Positions 35,645 through 44,515 of a DNA stretch of 49,214 nucleotides are shown piece after piece. The translations under genes and the position numbers were made by a program. Source of the DNA: Magnetococcales bacterium (GTDB lineage: Bacteria; Pseudomonadota; Magnetococcia; Magnetococcales; JADFYX01); assembly GCA_015232405.1 (NCBI GenBank), contig JADFZS010000024.1, positions 1 to 49,214 on the forward strand. The letters are read 5' to 3'. A model generated the notes under the pieces. It did no database searches, was not told the origin of the DNA, and saw nothing but the letters and a program-made list of their open reading frames with translations. Position 1 is the stretch's first letter. Each line of letters begins with the position of its first letter.

Positions 35645-37609
35645 TTATGGCAGCCAATGTTTGCCCATCTGTATTTCATCAATATTTGCTGGAATATCGA
35701 GAAGATCAGAAAAATCCAACTCTACAATTCCCACTGTTTCATAGAGATACTGCTGAATAGGGTCCAGGGTTTTGAGTTTGTGGCGTTTTTCCAATGATGC
35801 CAGCTCATCTCCCTCCCGCACAATTGCAAACTCTGCCCTTACCGCACTAACAGGTTTTACCACTATGATATCGTAGAAGATTTTTTTCTCAGGATCAATT
35901 TTGGCTTTTACCATCTGTTTGGGGGTGATGCCAAAACCTTTTTTGTTGACTAAAGATAGAGCAAGACCGTTGCGACTTTTTTCTGCCAAAGTCAAAAGAC
36001 CCTTTCTTTTTAGTTCCGCGTTGGGTATTCCCAATTTATTTAAATCTTCCAGGCTCAACCTCTCCTCAAAGCCCGGTAGTTTAACCTTGAATGCTCGCAA
36101 TGGATCTATGCCCAACCGTTCCATTTTTTTCGCCTTAACTTCAACTCCTCTACCCTCCAGGCGGCTGATGTTGATGCCATCATTTTTTTTGATTAAATCC
36201 AAATCAAACCGTTTCTGTTTTAAAGTAAAGAGCATGCCCAGTTTTTCCAGGCTTTTATACGAAAGGCTTTTGGTAAAGGCATCAAAGGTTATCAGCTGTC
36301 TTTCACGGGGCATCACCTTTTTTACCAAGGTGATATTATGTTTTTTAAATGTCTCTGGTGTTAAAATATCTTTTAAAGCACCTCTTGAAGCATCAAGACG
36401 GCGCAATCTATCCAACACCAAGCCCCCACGACGACGAATACGGTCGACATCCAATCCTCGTTCAAACAGATAAGGTACAACCCCCAGCTTTTCCATCTCC
36501 GAAAAAGTAAGAAGTTCAATTGGTCGTTTGAGCTTGGTACCGGGTCCGGGGGCAAACATTTTTTGCTCTTTTTCCCGGGGCAACGCAACCCTTAGTCCAG
36601 CAGGGAGAAAAGAGTCGTGTTTATGAAGATATGTTGTGTGCCATGCCCGATATTGCTGGGGGTTGAAATGGCCCATTTGAGCATCACTGTTCATGATGAC
36701 CAAAACTTTAAAGGGGGCCAACGCACCCTTGTAGGAACGAATCTCTTCAAGTGCCGATACCATGTCGGCCATGGCACTTATCTGCATTATCTCCAGATCT
36801 TCAGGTGTGGCTTTTTCAAGGTACTTTTTTACATCAATTTTCATACCTTTTTTTAGATAGCTTCTAAACAGACTAAAACCACCATAACCTTTACCCGGTA
36901 CAGAGGCGTACCACTCGTGATGGGTCAAAGCGACCATCACAGGCATATCCAGATTTCCATCGTACAGGAGGCGACCCCCAAACAGAGAGTGGAGTTTCAT
37001 CTCGCCCCACTGTTTTTTATTGAGCCTGCCCGGCCACTCCAGGGTATCTAAACGGACTTTGATCTTGCCAATATCATGCTGCATGGCAGACATCACAGCA
37101 TTTAATATTTTCTCCTCGTCCCAGCCCAGCTCTTTGGCAATGGCCATGACATTAAAGCCAGTTATGATACTGTGATGGGCGGTGTTGGGGTGGTGGTTGT
37201 TAAGCTCTATCATGGCATCGGCAGCTCGGGGATTAAAAAGATGAAGAACATCCTTCATTCTTTTTTTCACCATGCTTTGCAGCTCTTTTACCTGCCCCAT
37301 TTGCTGGTATGATTCCACTGCCGATTGAATACTCTGTCCTTTTGCTGAGATAATATCCTCAACAATGGAGAAAATTTGAGTAACCTCAGTTACCGCTTCG
37401 TTCAAGGTCTCCCCAGCCACCGGCGAGGCCCAGACCTTTTCTATGTCGCGGTTGGTCAGTTGCAGTATAACTTTTTCTGTTATCGGAGTTTTGCGAGTTA
37501 TGAGAACAACACCAGTATCAGGGTGTTTAACACTCTGTGACAGCATCATATTTTTCAATAGATCCGGGTCATTTATGTCATATTCTGCACTTTCGCTGCG
37601 ATCTTTCAC
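35645..37609 (-). CDS. HD-GYP-like phosphohydrolase with a long repeat-containing C-terminus
   Basis: 654 residues starting at GTG 37609 (GGTGAG seven bases upstream). Residues 140-260 are a metal-dependent HD domain: HSIITGFNVMAIA, MQHDIGKI (the HD pair), HSLFGGRLL and THHEWYASVPGKGYGG. The last is a degenerate form of the HHExxxGxGYP motif of cyclic-di-GMP phosphodiesterases, so activity is uncertain. From about residue 350 to 600 there are four spaced copies of an (L/S)-x-x-L/M-x-K/R-LG pattern (EMEKLGVV, SLEKLGML, KMERLGID, DLNKLGIP). That region matches no family I know. It is a cytosolic protein; 127 bp upstream the helicase gene diverges. Confidence 0.75.
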   Translation of the reverse strand: MKDRSESAEYDINDPDLLKNMMLSQSVKHPDTGVVLITRKTPITEKVILQLTNRDIEKVWASPVAGETLNEAVTEVTQIFSIVEDIISAKGQSIQSAVESYQQMGQVKELQSMVKKRMKDVLHLFNPRAADAMIELNNHHPNTAHHSIITGFNVMAIAKELGWDEEKILNAVMSAMQHDIGKIKVRLDTLEWPGRLNKKQWGEMKLHSLFGGRLLYDGNLDMPVMVALTHHEWYASVPGKGYGGFSLFRSYLKKGMKIDVKKYLEKATPEDLEIMQISAMADMVSALEEIRSYKGALAPFKVLVIMNSDAQMGHFNPQQYRAWHTTYLHKHDSFLPAGLRVALPREKEQKMFAPGPGTKLKRPIELLTFSEMEKLGVVPYLFERGLDVDRIRRRGGLVLDRLRRLDASRGALKDILTPETFKKHNITLVKKVMPRERQLITFDAFTKSLSYKSLEKLGMLFTLKQKRFDLDLIKKNDGINISRLEGRGVEVKAKKMERLGIDPLRAFKVKLPGFEERLSLEDLNKLGIPNAELKRKGLLTLAEKSRNGLALSLVNKKGFGITPKQMVKAKIDPEKKIFYDIIVVKPVSAVRAEFAIVREGDELASLEKRHKLKTLDPIQQYLYETVGIVELDFSDLLDIPANIDEIQMGKHWLP

Positions 37610-37742
37610 TTTAGACTCACCAATTATAGTTATATGAGTGGAATAACAGTTTGCCGATCTTTATACCAAGAATCAAACACAATCGTGACAATATTGATAA
37701 TCAGCCCTGCTATCTTAAAAGAATATCGGCTATTGTGTGGTT

Positions 37743-39161
37743 ATGGTTCAGCTATTTTTTGATCAAGGCACACTATTAATTAACGGCTCCAAAGAGGAAC
37801 TTGCCGCTGTAGACCGCTATATGAAGTGGGATGACAGGAGTGATTGCTACCGTTCCGAGGCCCGTAATTATGGGCCAATTGTCTTAACCCTCCACCGTCT
37901 CAAGATTAAATTTGACGATCAGGTTAAACAATTCAGCCAGCAAAATTTTCATGCTGCAAATGAATTTTCCCCTCGCCCCCATCAACAAGCATCGTTAGAT
38001 GGTTGGATAAAAGCCAATCGCAAAGGGGTTGTTGTGCTGCCAACCGGGGCAGGCAAAACCCTGGTGGCAAGGTTGGCAATGGTAAAAACCCAACGGGACA
38101 CCCTTATTCTAGTGCCAACAATCAACTTGATGCAGCAGTGGCATGAGCAGCTCCAAGAGGCGTTTGGAGTTGCGGTTGGGCAGTTGGGAGGAGGGGAGAA
38201 GCAGCTAGAGGCGATAACTGTCAGCACCTATGATTCGGCACTGATATATATGGAGAATATAGGTGATAGGTTTGGTCTGCTGATCTGTGATGAGTGTCAC
38301 CACCTGCCAGCAGCAAGTACCAGATTAGCAGCGGTGATGAGCATTGCTCCATTTCGATTGGGGCTAACCGCCACCCCTGAACGCACCGATGGTCAGGAGT
38401 CCGACCTCTATGATCTCCTGGGTCCACTGTGTCATCGGGTTGAGATAAATGAGTTGGAGGGACAGTTTCTCGCCCCGTACAAGTTACAACATGTTGCAGT
38501 CACCTTGGACCCAGATGAACGTGAGGCCTACGACAATGCATATGAGCACTATAAATCCTTTGCTAGAGGCAGTGGGATAAATTTTTCCCGCAAGGATGGT
38601 TGGTCACAGTTTATTATGCTTTGCGCCCGTTCCAAAGAGGGTAGGGCAGCTTATGCTGCCTACCGAATGCAGAAAAAACTCGCCAGGGCATCACGGGCCA
38701 AACTCAGACAGGTTTGGGGAATACTGCGGCGGCACAAAACGGAGAGGGTTATTCTCTTTACCGATGACAACGCCACCGCTTACGCCATTGGCGAGACCTT
38801 TTTTCTACCAGTCATAACCCATAAAACCAAAGGCTCAGAAAGAAAAGATATTCTACTTGCTTTTCGTGATGGTACTCTCCCTTTTCTGGTAAACTCACGG
38901 GTGCTTAACGAAGGTGTGGATGTGCCCGATGTATCTGTGGGGGTAATAGTATCCGGCAGTGGTTCTGTACGGGAGCATGTTCAGCGTTTAGGGCGGATTT
39001 TACGACCTAAAGAGGGTAAACAGGCGGTGTTATATGAGCTGGTATCAGAAGATACCGCCGAACAATTTACCTCGGAACGTCGCCGTCAACACGGAGCATA
39101 TCAGAGGCAAGGGTCACTTCTGTCCCATGCTGGCAGTGGGGCTTTAGAAAATGCTGACTAA
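37743..39161 (+). CDS. XPB/Rad25-like superfamily 2 helicase
   Basis: 472 residues from ATG 37743 (GTG 37737 is an alternative; no strong Shine-Dalgarno). The N-terminal 75 residues are a small damage-recognition-like domain, followed by RPHQQASLDGW (Q-type motif), Walker A LPTGAGKT (99-106), motif II DECHH (183-187), GLTATPERTDG (motif III) and QRLGRILRPKEG (motif VI). The layout is that of XPB helicases, which unwind DNA in nucleotide excision repair. In archaea XPB works with the nuclease Bax1. Here the next gene is a Bax1-like DUF790 protein overlapping by 11 bp. Confidence 0.88.
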   Translation: MVQLFFDQGTLLINGSKEELAAVDRYMKWDDRSDCYRSEARNYGPIVLTLHRLKIKFDDQVKQFSQQNFHAANEFSPRPHQQASLDGWIKANRKGVVVLPTGAGKTLVARLAMVKTQRDTLILVPTINLMQQWHEQLQEAFGVAVGQLGGGEKQLEAITVSTYDSALIYMENIGDRFGLLICDECHHLPAASTRLAAVMSIAPFRLGLTATPERTDGQESDLYDLLGPLCHRVEINELEGQFLAPYKLQHVAVTLDPDEREAYDNAYEHYKSFARGSGINFSRKDGWSQFIMLCARSKEGRAAYAAYRMQKKLARASRAKLRQVWGILRRHKTERVILFTDDNATAYAIGETFFLPVITHKTKGSERKDILLAFRDGTLPFLVNSRVLNEGVDVPDVSVGVIVSGSGSVREHVQRLGRILRPKEGKQAVLYELVSEDTAEQFTSERRRQHGAYQRQGSLLSHAGSGALENAD

Positions 39162-40368
39162 AGATCTCATACGTTTTAGCCGCAACCGTCAATCGCGGAT
39201 ATTCCCCCGTTTTTTAAATGTTGACGATAAAGTCACCCAAAATTTGGTGGAGGAGTTGATAAATCTCTATCAGACTGGTGTTGGGCAGAGTCGGGAGGAT
39301 CTTGCCGATCTGGCCCTGCCAATAATTAATGCCCATCGTTCGCCTTTAATAGCCAAAGGGATAAATAAACTGCTCTTGGACCGCTCTGTTTTTCGTGAGC
39401 CAGACAAAGATGTCGCCCCTTTTCGGGCCAAAGTGTTTGCTGCTGCTGCCAAATTGCTTAAAAGCGACGATGATCGCATGGATAGTCTCAGCTATTTTCG
39501 CCAGGTTGTGGGACAGGAGCAGCAAAAGGATGCCGATGAACTGGCAGCAGAACTCCATGGGGATCTCCCAATACGCCAACCGCTACAGTCTTTTGAAGAG
39601 ATACCCCCGGTAAAGCTGATCCACCGTTATAATCTGGCCCAGGCCCAGGGGCTGCTTTTCAACTCAACAAAAACGAGTATCTCATTTAAAGAGCCAGATG
39701 TTGGTAAGAGAAGGTTTTTCTTCCGCTATCTGAGGTTTTTCCGCCTTCTGGCCCGGCTCTATAAAGATGGTGGTGATAGATATCGCCTGGAGTTGGACGG
39801 TCCTTTGAGTCTATTTGATCAGACCCGTAAATATGGTCTGCGTATGGCAAACTTTCTGCCTGTTGTTGTGCTGTTGCAGGAGTGGAAACTATCGGCAGCT
39901 GTCAAGCCGGAACAGCGCAGCGGAACCCTGCAACTGGATCAAAACGATGGTTTGATATCACATTACCGTATAACAACCGCATATATACCAGATGAGTTTA
40001 AAATATTTGCCCAACAGTTCAAAAAAGAAGCAGCAGGGTGGAAAATACAGAAAGTATCTCCACTACTGGATCTCGGCAAACAAGAGCTGGCAATACCTGA
40101 CTTCTCTTTTCGCCATGAATCGGGTCTAACAGTCCATATAGAGCTATTTCATCGTTGGCATAAAGGTGCTTTGGGGCGGCGGCTTAAACATATGGATGGT
40201 TTAAAGAAAAAGATCCCCCTGGTTATCGGGGCCGACCTCTATTTAAAGAAAGATCCCCAAACATTGAAGGTGATGGAGGGATCATCATGGTTTGAAAAAC
40301 ATGGCATGAATTTTAATGCTTTTCCCCCGGTAAAACGGGTGGTCAAGGTGTTGGAAAGTTTTCTCTAG
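39151..40368 (+). CDS. DUF790 (Bax1-like) nuclease, partner of the XPB-like helicase
   Basis: 405 residues. The DUF790 pattern is clear: LTKDLIRFSRNRQSRIFPRFL at the N-terminus, ELINLYQTGVGQSREDL, YNLAQAQGLLFN, and a C-terminal PD-(D/E)xK-like nuclease region with IPDFSFRHESGLTVHIELFHRWH. In archaea Bax1 is a structure-specific nuclease that binds XPB. The ATG lies inside the helicase gene's end, an 11-bp overlap that implies coupled translation. Together they form a bacterial XPB-Bax1 type repair module (family knowledge, plus context). A convergent gene follows 10 bp after its stop. Confidence 0.85.
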   Translation: MLTKDLIRFSRNRQSRIFPRFLNVDDKVTQNLVEELINLYQTGVGQSREDLADLALPIINAHRSPLIAKGINKLLLDRSVFREPDKDVAPFRAKVFAAAAKLLKSDDDRMDSLSYFRQVVGQEQQKDADELAAELHGDLPIRQPLQSFEEIPPVKLIHRYNLAQAQGLLFNSTKTSISFKEPDVGKRRFFFRYLRFFRLLARLYKDGGDRYRLELDGPLSLFDQTRKYGLRMANFLPVVVLLQEWKLSAAVKPEQRSGTLQLDQNDGLISHYRITTAYIPDEFKIFAQQFKKEAAGWKIQKVSPLLDLGKQELAIPDFSFRHESGLTVHIELFHRWHKGALGRRLKHMDGLKKKIPLVIGADLYLKKDPQTLKVMEGSSWFEKHGMNFNAFPPVKRVVKVLESFL

Positions 40369-40378
40369 GGTGGTGCTA

Positions 40379-42148
40379 TCAACCAGCTGTAACCTTCTCT
40401 TCCTCCTCCATATCGGTACTATAAAATTGAAAATTGTTGCGACCGTCCTGTTTGACCACATACATGGCAATATCGGCTTTTCTTAAAAGCTCATCTGGTG
40501 AATTTCCATCACTTGGTAAAATGCTTATACCCACACTGGAGCCGATATTACATTCAAAGTTTTTCAAGAAAAATGGTTTGCCAAGTTCAGCTATTATTTT
40601 TTTAGCCACAAGGCCAGCATCATCATGGTTTTTAATAACAGGTAGGGAAATGGTAAATTCATCACCACCCAATCGGGCTATCATGTCGGAATCTCTAAGA
40701 CATGTTTTTATCCGGGCTGCTACCTCAATCAACAGCAAATCACCAATATCGTGACCCATGGTGTCGTTGATCTGTTTAAAACGGTCCAGATCCATAAACA
40801 GTACTGCAAGTTGGGTTTTATCTCGACAGGCACGGGCTACCTGTTTTGTGAGATGTTCGATAAACAGCAATCTGTTGGGTAGCCCGGTTAGGGAGTCATG
40901 GTGGGCAACATGGGCCAGACGTTCCTCCATTCTTTTGCGTTCTATCAGCCCAGCCATGGTGTTGGCCATTGCCTGGAGGAACTCTGTCTCTTCCGGGTTT
41001 CTCTCATGACCATCGGGAATATAGCTGTTAACCACCCCCAATAATTTGCCTTGAAACAGAACCGGAACACAGTAGTGACCGTGGGGCTGTATGCCGTTAA
41101 ATGTCACATCGTGACGATGATCCATGTGGTCTGAGTATATAAGAGTTTTCTCTTTAGCGGCCCGTCCACAAAGACAGTAGCCCATGGGTATTCTGGCACA
41201 GGCTGTTAAAAGATGATCTGCCAAGCCCCGGTGGGCGACCAAAACCAGTTCGTTTTTCTCATCGTCCATTAAAAATATGGACCCCTTTGATTGCAGGGTG
41301 AGCCATGGGACCGATAGAATTATGTTAAGAGCTTTTTCAAGCTGCTCCTCCAAGGTTATAGGCTCCAGGGATATTTTTAATAGGGAGCTAATTGCTATTC
41401 TGGATTGCTGAACACGTTCATTATCTTTCTCTGACTCTTTACGTTTGGTGATATTCCGCATAACTGCTGCATAGTAGCGAATACCAGATTGCAGCCAAGT
41501 GGCAATTGAAATCTCCAAGTGCACCTCATGACCATCTTTATGGACACCGGGCAGCTCCATGACCGAACCGATAACCCTACTACTGCCTGTACTGTTTACC
41601 CGTTCTATCCCGGCAAGATGCTGTTGTTTGTATCTCTCCGGTATCAACTTGGATATGGGCCTGCCGATCATCTCTTCGGCTTGGTAACCAAATATTTTTA
41701 TCGCTCCGCTGTTCCATAGAGAGATTATGCCATTTTCATCAATTGAGATAATGGCATCATGGGCGGTTTGGGAGACCGATTGGGAAAGTTCGCGCTCCTC
41801 TCGCAATTTGCAGTTATGGATCTCCAATCGAGAGTATGATTTAACCAGCTCCTGGGAAAAACGCTCCACCTCTTCAAGACTGGTGACAGCAGGTATCCAG
41901 CGATAGACCCCAAACCCCACCATGAGAAAACCCAGTGCAATGACAGTCTGTATGGTCAAGTCGGGTAGTTGAACTGTTGTGGGTGGATATTGGGAAAAAA
42001 AATTGAGACAGTAGCCGATTAAAAGCAGCACTATACCGCTAATAATCATGGCTCCTCCCTGTTTGGGAAGTATCCGTCGGGTTTTTCTGTTATGCCAAAC
42101 AAGCAGGAGAATAGCTGCAAGAACTACAACTGGAATTACATTTAACAT
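40379..42148 (-). CDS. membrane PAS-GAF diguanylate cyclase
   Basis: 589 residues. Two N-terminal membrane helices plus a coiled segment precede a PAS domain (HDAIISIDENGIISLWNSGAIKIFGYQ, near 130-260), a GAF domain (about 270-430) and a GGDEF domain. The catalytic GGDEF is at 494-498 and the inhibitory I-site RDSD at 485-488 lies five residues before it, so it should be an active, product-inhibited diguanylate cyclase. No EAL domain follows. The GAF and PAS domains probably sense intracellular ligands or redox state. It converges with the DUF790 gene across 10 bp. Confidence 0.92.
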   Translation of the reverse strand: MLNVIPVVVLAAILLLVWHNRKTRRILPKQGGAMIISGIVLLLIGYCLNFFSQYPPTTVQLPDLTIQTVIALGFLMVGFGVYRWIPAVTSLEEVERFSQELVKSYSRLEIHNCKLREERELSQSVSQTAHDAIISIDENGIISLWNSGAIKIFGYQAEEMIGRPISKLIPERYKQQHLAGIERVNSTGSSRVIGSVMELPGVHKDGHEVHLEISIATWLQSGIRYYAAVMRNITKRKESEKDNERVQQSRIAISSLLKISLEPITLEEQLEKALNIILSVPWLTLQSKGSIFLMDDEKNELVLVAHRGLADHLLTACARIPMGYCLCGRAAKEKTLIYSDHMDHRHDVTFNGIQPHGHYCVPVLFQGKLLGVVNSYIPDGHERNPEETEFLQAMANTMAGLIERKRMEERLAHVAHHDSLTGLPNRLLFIEHLTKQVARACRDKTQLAVLFMDLDRFKQINDTMGHDIGDLLLIEVAARIKTCLRDSDMIARLGGDEFTISLPVIKNHDDAGLVAKKIIAELGKPFFLKNFECNIGSSVGISILPSDGNSPDELLRKADIAMYVVKQDGRNNFQFYSTDMEEEEKVTAG

Positions 42149-42201
42149 AGCATTAGTAGTCCTCTCTCCCGACTTAAATAATTTACAATTCAGAGGGATT
42201 A

Positions 42202-42231
42202 AACATTAATTGTTTGGCGTTAATTAATGTT
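42202..42231. promoter_or_regulatory. inverted repeat upstream of the diguanylate cyclase
   Basis: AACATTAAT (42202-42210) and ATTAATGTT (42223-42231) form a perfect 9-bp inverted repeat with a 12-bp centre, 54 bp before the cyclase start codon. It could be a regulator site or simply an AT-rich hairpin. The rest of the 199-bp gap holds no better signal. Confidence 0.35.
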
Positions 42232-42347
42232 AATAAACTACATAAAATCAAAAAACCAACACCCTTCCGCGTTAAGGGTATCTTTTAGGCTACTGTTTTA
42301 TAATGTGCGAACCCCACAGTAAAAAAATAGCACTGTTAAGGCAAATT

Positions 42348-42884
42348 TTATTTTTCCTCTTCACCAAAATGCTCTTTCATTTTAGCTGCTGTCAATATTA
42401 AAAATTGCAAGGCCTGTTGGGTTTCCGGTTTGCTCAACATGGTTACAGTTGATAAAACACCGCCACTTTTAGTACTGTTTTTAGTTTCATCAACAGCATC
42501 TTGCAAGGCGTTGAAGGCAGTGCCAACCATTGAGGCCATCTCTTCATTACCCAGATTGCTAACCATATGTTCGGCAAAACCAAGGAGACGGTTGACCATG
42601 GAGTCTGTCATTGCCATACGTCCACAGTGGATTCCCTCCAAAAGATCAAAAAGGGTCTCAATGGCTCCGATACGGTGGAGCCGGGTTAGTCTTTGCAAAG
42701 TGTAGCTTACAGCTTGTCGGGTATCTTCATCTTTTAGTTGATCCGCAACCTCCAACACATTACCAGCGGTGGTTGCCAACTTCTCCACCATCTCATCAGA
42801 TAGGGTGTTGTCTGTAGCAGCAGCTATCCCTCGCATTAGCTCCTCTTTGGGGTTGGCAGCACTGTTGTTTTTGGAACTATTCAT
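42348..42884 (-). CDS. DUF1641 family protein
   Basis: 178 residues, mostly helical, without a signal peptide. The family pattern is the central VSYTLQRLTRLHRIGAIETLFDLLEGIHCGRMAMTDSMVNRLLGFAEHMV followed by a C-terminal GGVLSTVTMLSKPETQQALQFLI. DUF1641 genes usually sit next to sulfide:quinone oxidoreductase-like flavoproteins, as here, 12 bp downstream of one. Function is not established; an accessory or membrane-tether role is inferred. Confidence 0.85.
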   Translation of the reverse strand: MNSSKNNSAANPKEELMRGIAAATDNTLSDEMVEKLATTAGNVLEVADQLKDEDTRQAVSYTLQRLTRLHRIGAIETLFDLLEGIHCGRMAMTDSMVNRLLGFAEHMVSNLGNEEMASMVGTAFNALQDAVDETKNSTKSGGVLSTVTMLSKPETQQALQFLILTAAKMKEHFGEEEK

Positions 42885-42896
42885 CTGCTTCTCCCT

Positions 42897-44036
42897 TTAT
42901 AGAAGACCTCTGGCTGAGAGCCAATAGAGACGGTTATAAGTCAGTTTCAACCAGTGTATCATCTGGGATGATGGGCCGGGGTTGGGTGGTGTTTCATAAT
43001 CAAACCAAACATAGGTTCCTTCATCCATTCCTGTCTCAAGAAAACAGAACACCTTGCCGTCATAGTATCTTGACCAACACCCCTCTTGAATCAAGGAGGT
43101 GATATTGGCTATTACCACCTCTGTCTCAAAGTGTGCGGTGGAGCCAGCTTTGGATATTGGAATATCTGTGGTGTCACCGATCACAAAAATAGTGTCATGT
43201 TTGCTATGTTGTAGAGATTTTGGGTCGGTTGTCGCCCAGCCACCTCTGCCCAGATTGGATTTATCAACCACATCCATTCCAGCATGGGGGGGAATGGTTA
43301 TCAACATATCATATTCAAGTGTGCTCCCCTCCATTGAGGTGATGGTCTTTTTTTCTGGGTCCACGGTTTCGGCATTAAAAAAGGTCTCATATTTAATACC
43401 TTTTTTATCCATCTCCGGTTTACACCAGTCAGCAACTGGTTCCAGAGCGTGGAGCCTTCCAATGGGGTAGGTATAGGTAATTTCACTTTTATCCAATAGC
43501 CCACGTTTTTCGAGATAATCATAAAGCATGAATGTTATCTCAAGGGGGGCAACAGGACATTTATGGGGTGCGTTGACATTTATTATTATCTTGCCACCTG
43601 TAAACTCCTGGAGGGCAGAACGCATTTTTCTAGCACCATCAAGGTCATAAAACCAGTGCCCACCCTCAGCCATGCCGGGGATAGATTGCGGCATTATGCG
43701 AGAGCCGGTAGCTAGAATCAGGTAGTCATAATACAACACCTTGCCCTGCTTCGTTGTCACCTTTTTATTTTTGGCATCGATATGTTTTGCCGGATCAACA
43801 TGATAGGTGATGTGACGATTTAAAAGCTTGCGCTGGTTTCTAAATAGATCATCTTCACCAGCCAAACCAAATGGAACAAACAGCAGTGCAGGCTGGTAGA
43901 GGTGTCGCTCTGAGGTTCCCAGCATGGTGATCTGTACAGTTTTGCTGCGTAGCTCTTTACCCAGATGACGACAGAGGCCATTTGCCACGATAGTGCCGGC
44001 TAAACCACCACCGACCACTAGAATTTTTTTGCTCAT
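42897..44036 (-). CDS. sulfide:quinone oxidoreductase-like flavoprotein
   Basis: 379 residues. VVGGGLAGTIVANGL is the N-terminal FAD-binding loop and DYLILATGSRIMP the second FAD contact. The redox cysteines of sulfide:quinone reductases have plausible counterparts at C160 (HKCPVAPLEI) and C331 (VFCFLE). The C-terminal part is amphipathic and membrane-binding in the family. The enzyme would oxidise sulfide or a sulfane-sulfur compound with FAD and pass electrons to quinone, and complex I in this window uses the same quinone pool. The neighbours DUF1641, TusA and DsrE support sulfur chemistry. Confidence 0.85.
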   Translation of the reverse strand: MSKKILVVGGGLAGTIVANGLCRHLGKELRSKTVQITMLGTSERHLYQPALLFVPFGLAGEDDLFRNQRKLLNRHITYHVDPAKHIDAKNKKVTTKQGKVLYYDYLILATGSRIMPQSIPGMAEGGHWFYDLDGARKMRSALQEFTGGKIIINVNAPHKCPVAPLEITFMLYDYLEKRGLLDKSEITYTYPIGRLHALEPVADWCKPEMDKKGIKYETFFNAETVDPEKKTITSMEGSTLEYDMLITIPPHAGMDVVDKSNLGRGGWATTDPKSLQHSKHDTIFVIGDTTDIPISKAGSTAHFETEVVIANITSLIQEGCWSRYYDGKVFCFLETGMDEGTYVWFDYETPPNPGPSSQMIHWLKLTYNRLYWLSARGLL

Positions 44037-44055
44037 GTAACAGCTCCTTGGTTAC

Positions 44056-44113
44056 TTAATCCTAGAAACGGCGGTTGGCGGTGCGTGCTGACAACAGCTG
44101 TTTCTAGGTTAAT
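44056..44113 (+). mobile_element. short internally deleted copy of the palindromic element with TTAAT duplication
   Basis: The element itself is 44061-44108 (48 bp), beginning CCTAGAAAC and ending GTTTCTAGG. TTAAT stands directly on each side (44056-44060 and 44109-44113). Its first 26 bases equal those of the long copy at 32754-32916 read on the minus strand, and its last 28 match with one difference. It lies in the 165-bp gap between the SQR-like gene and tusA; nothing else notable is in this gap. Confidence 0.8.
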
Positions 44114-44201
44114 AGCAATAACACCCACATGTAAAAGATTTTAAGGCTTGTTCCAATACGCTTTTATTTGTGTTCAATTATAAAACCATGTTGCGTTGAA
44201 G

Positions 44202-44432
44202 CTATTTTATTTTTTTAACTACAATGCTCCAATAGTCATCAATTTTTTGGGTTTTAATATGTTCGTGTCCCACTTTTGCTATCCAGGCCGGGATATCCTC
44301 AGCGGAACCACGATCCCCTGATAGTATCTCCAACTCTTCACCAACGTCAGCTATTTTGATGGCTGCAATCATCTCCATCAAGGGGCCGGGACAGTAAGAG
44401 CCTCGTGCGTCGATTCTCCTTGGTTCACTCAT
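44202..44432 (-). CDS. tusA: TusA-family sulfurtransferase
   Basis: 76 residues. The short IF3-like fold carries the conserved CPxP motif with the active cysteine at C14 (YCPGP). TusA carries persulfide sulfur to DsrEFH, to Hdr-like systems or to tRNA thiolation. Its place beside an SQR-like flavoprotein and a DsrE-type protein suggests oxidative sulfur trafficking. The N-terminus RRIDARGSYCPGPLMEM is the family signature. A terminator-like hairpin lies just upstream (44451-44484), between tusA and dsrE. Confidence 0.93.
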   Translation of the reverse strand: MSEPRRIDARGSYCPGPLMEMIAAIKIADVGEELEILSGDRGSAEDIPAWIAKVGHEHIKTQKIDDYWSIVVKKIK

Positions 44433-44450
44433 GTTGCAGTCCTTATTATG

Positions 44451-44484
44451 AAAAACCCAATACGAAATATTTTGTATGGGTTTT
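44451..44484 (-). terminator. terminator-like hairpin between dsrE-like gene and tusA
   Basis: On the minus strand an 11-bp stem with one bulged base (AAAACCCATAC against GTATTGGGTTTT) encloses a 10-nt loop and is followed by T residues. It lies 32-65 nt after the DsrE-like stop and 19 nt before the tusA start, so it would separate or attenuate the two genes. Confidence 0.5.
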
Positions 44485-44515
44485 GGTTTTAGTTAAAAAA
44501 GTTGTTTAAAAAAAG

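Noticed and set aside
42282-42300. Short ACCCTT/AAGGGT hairpin near the cyclase and DUF1641 genes
   Set aside because: Six base pairs without a T tail on either strand; too weak to call.
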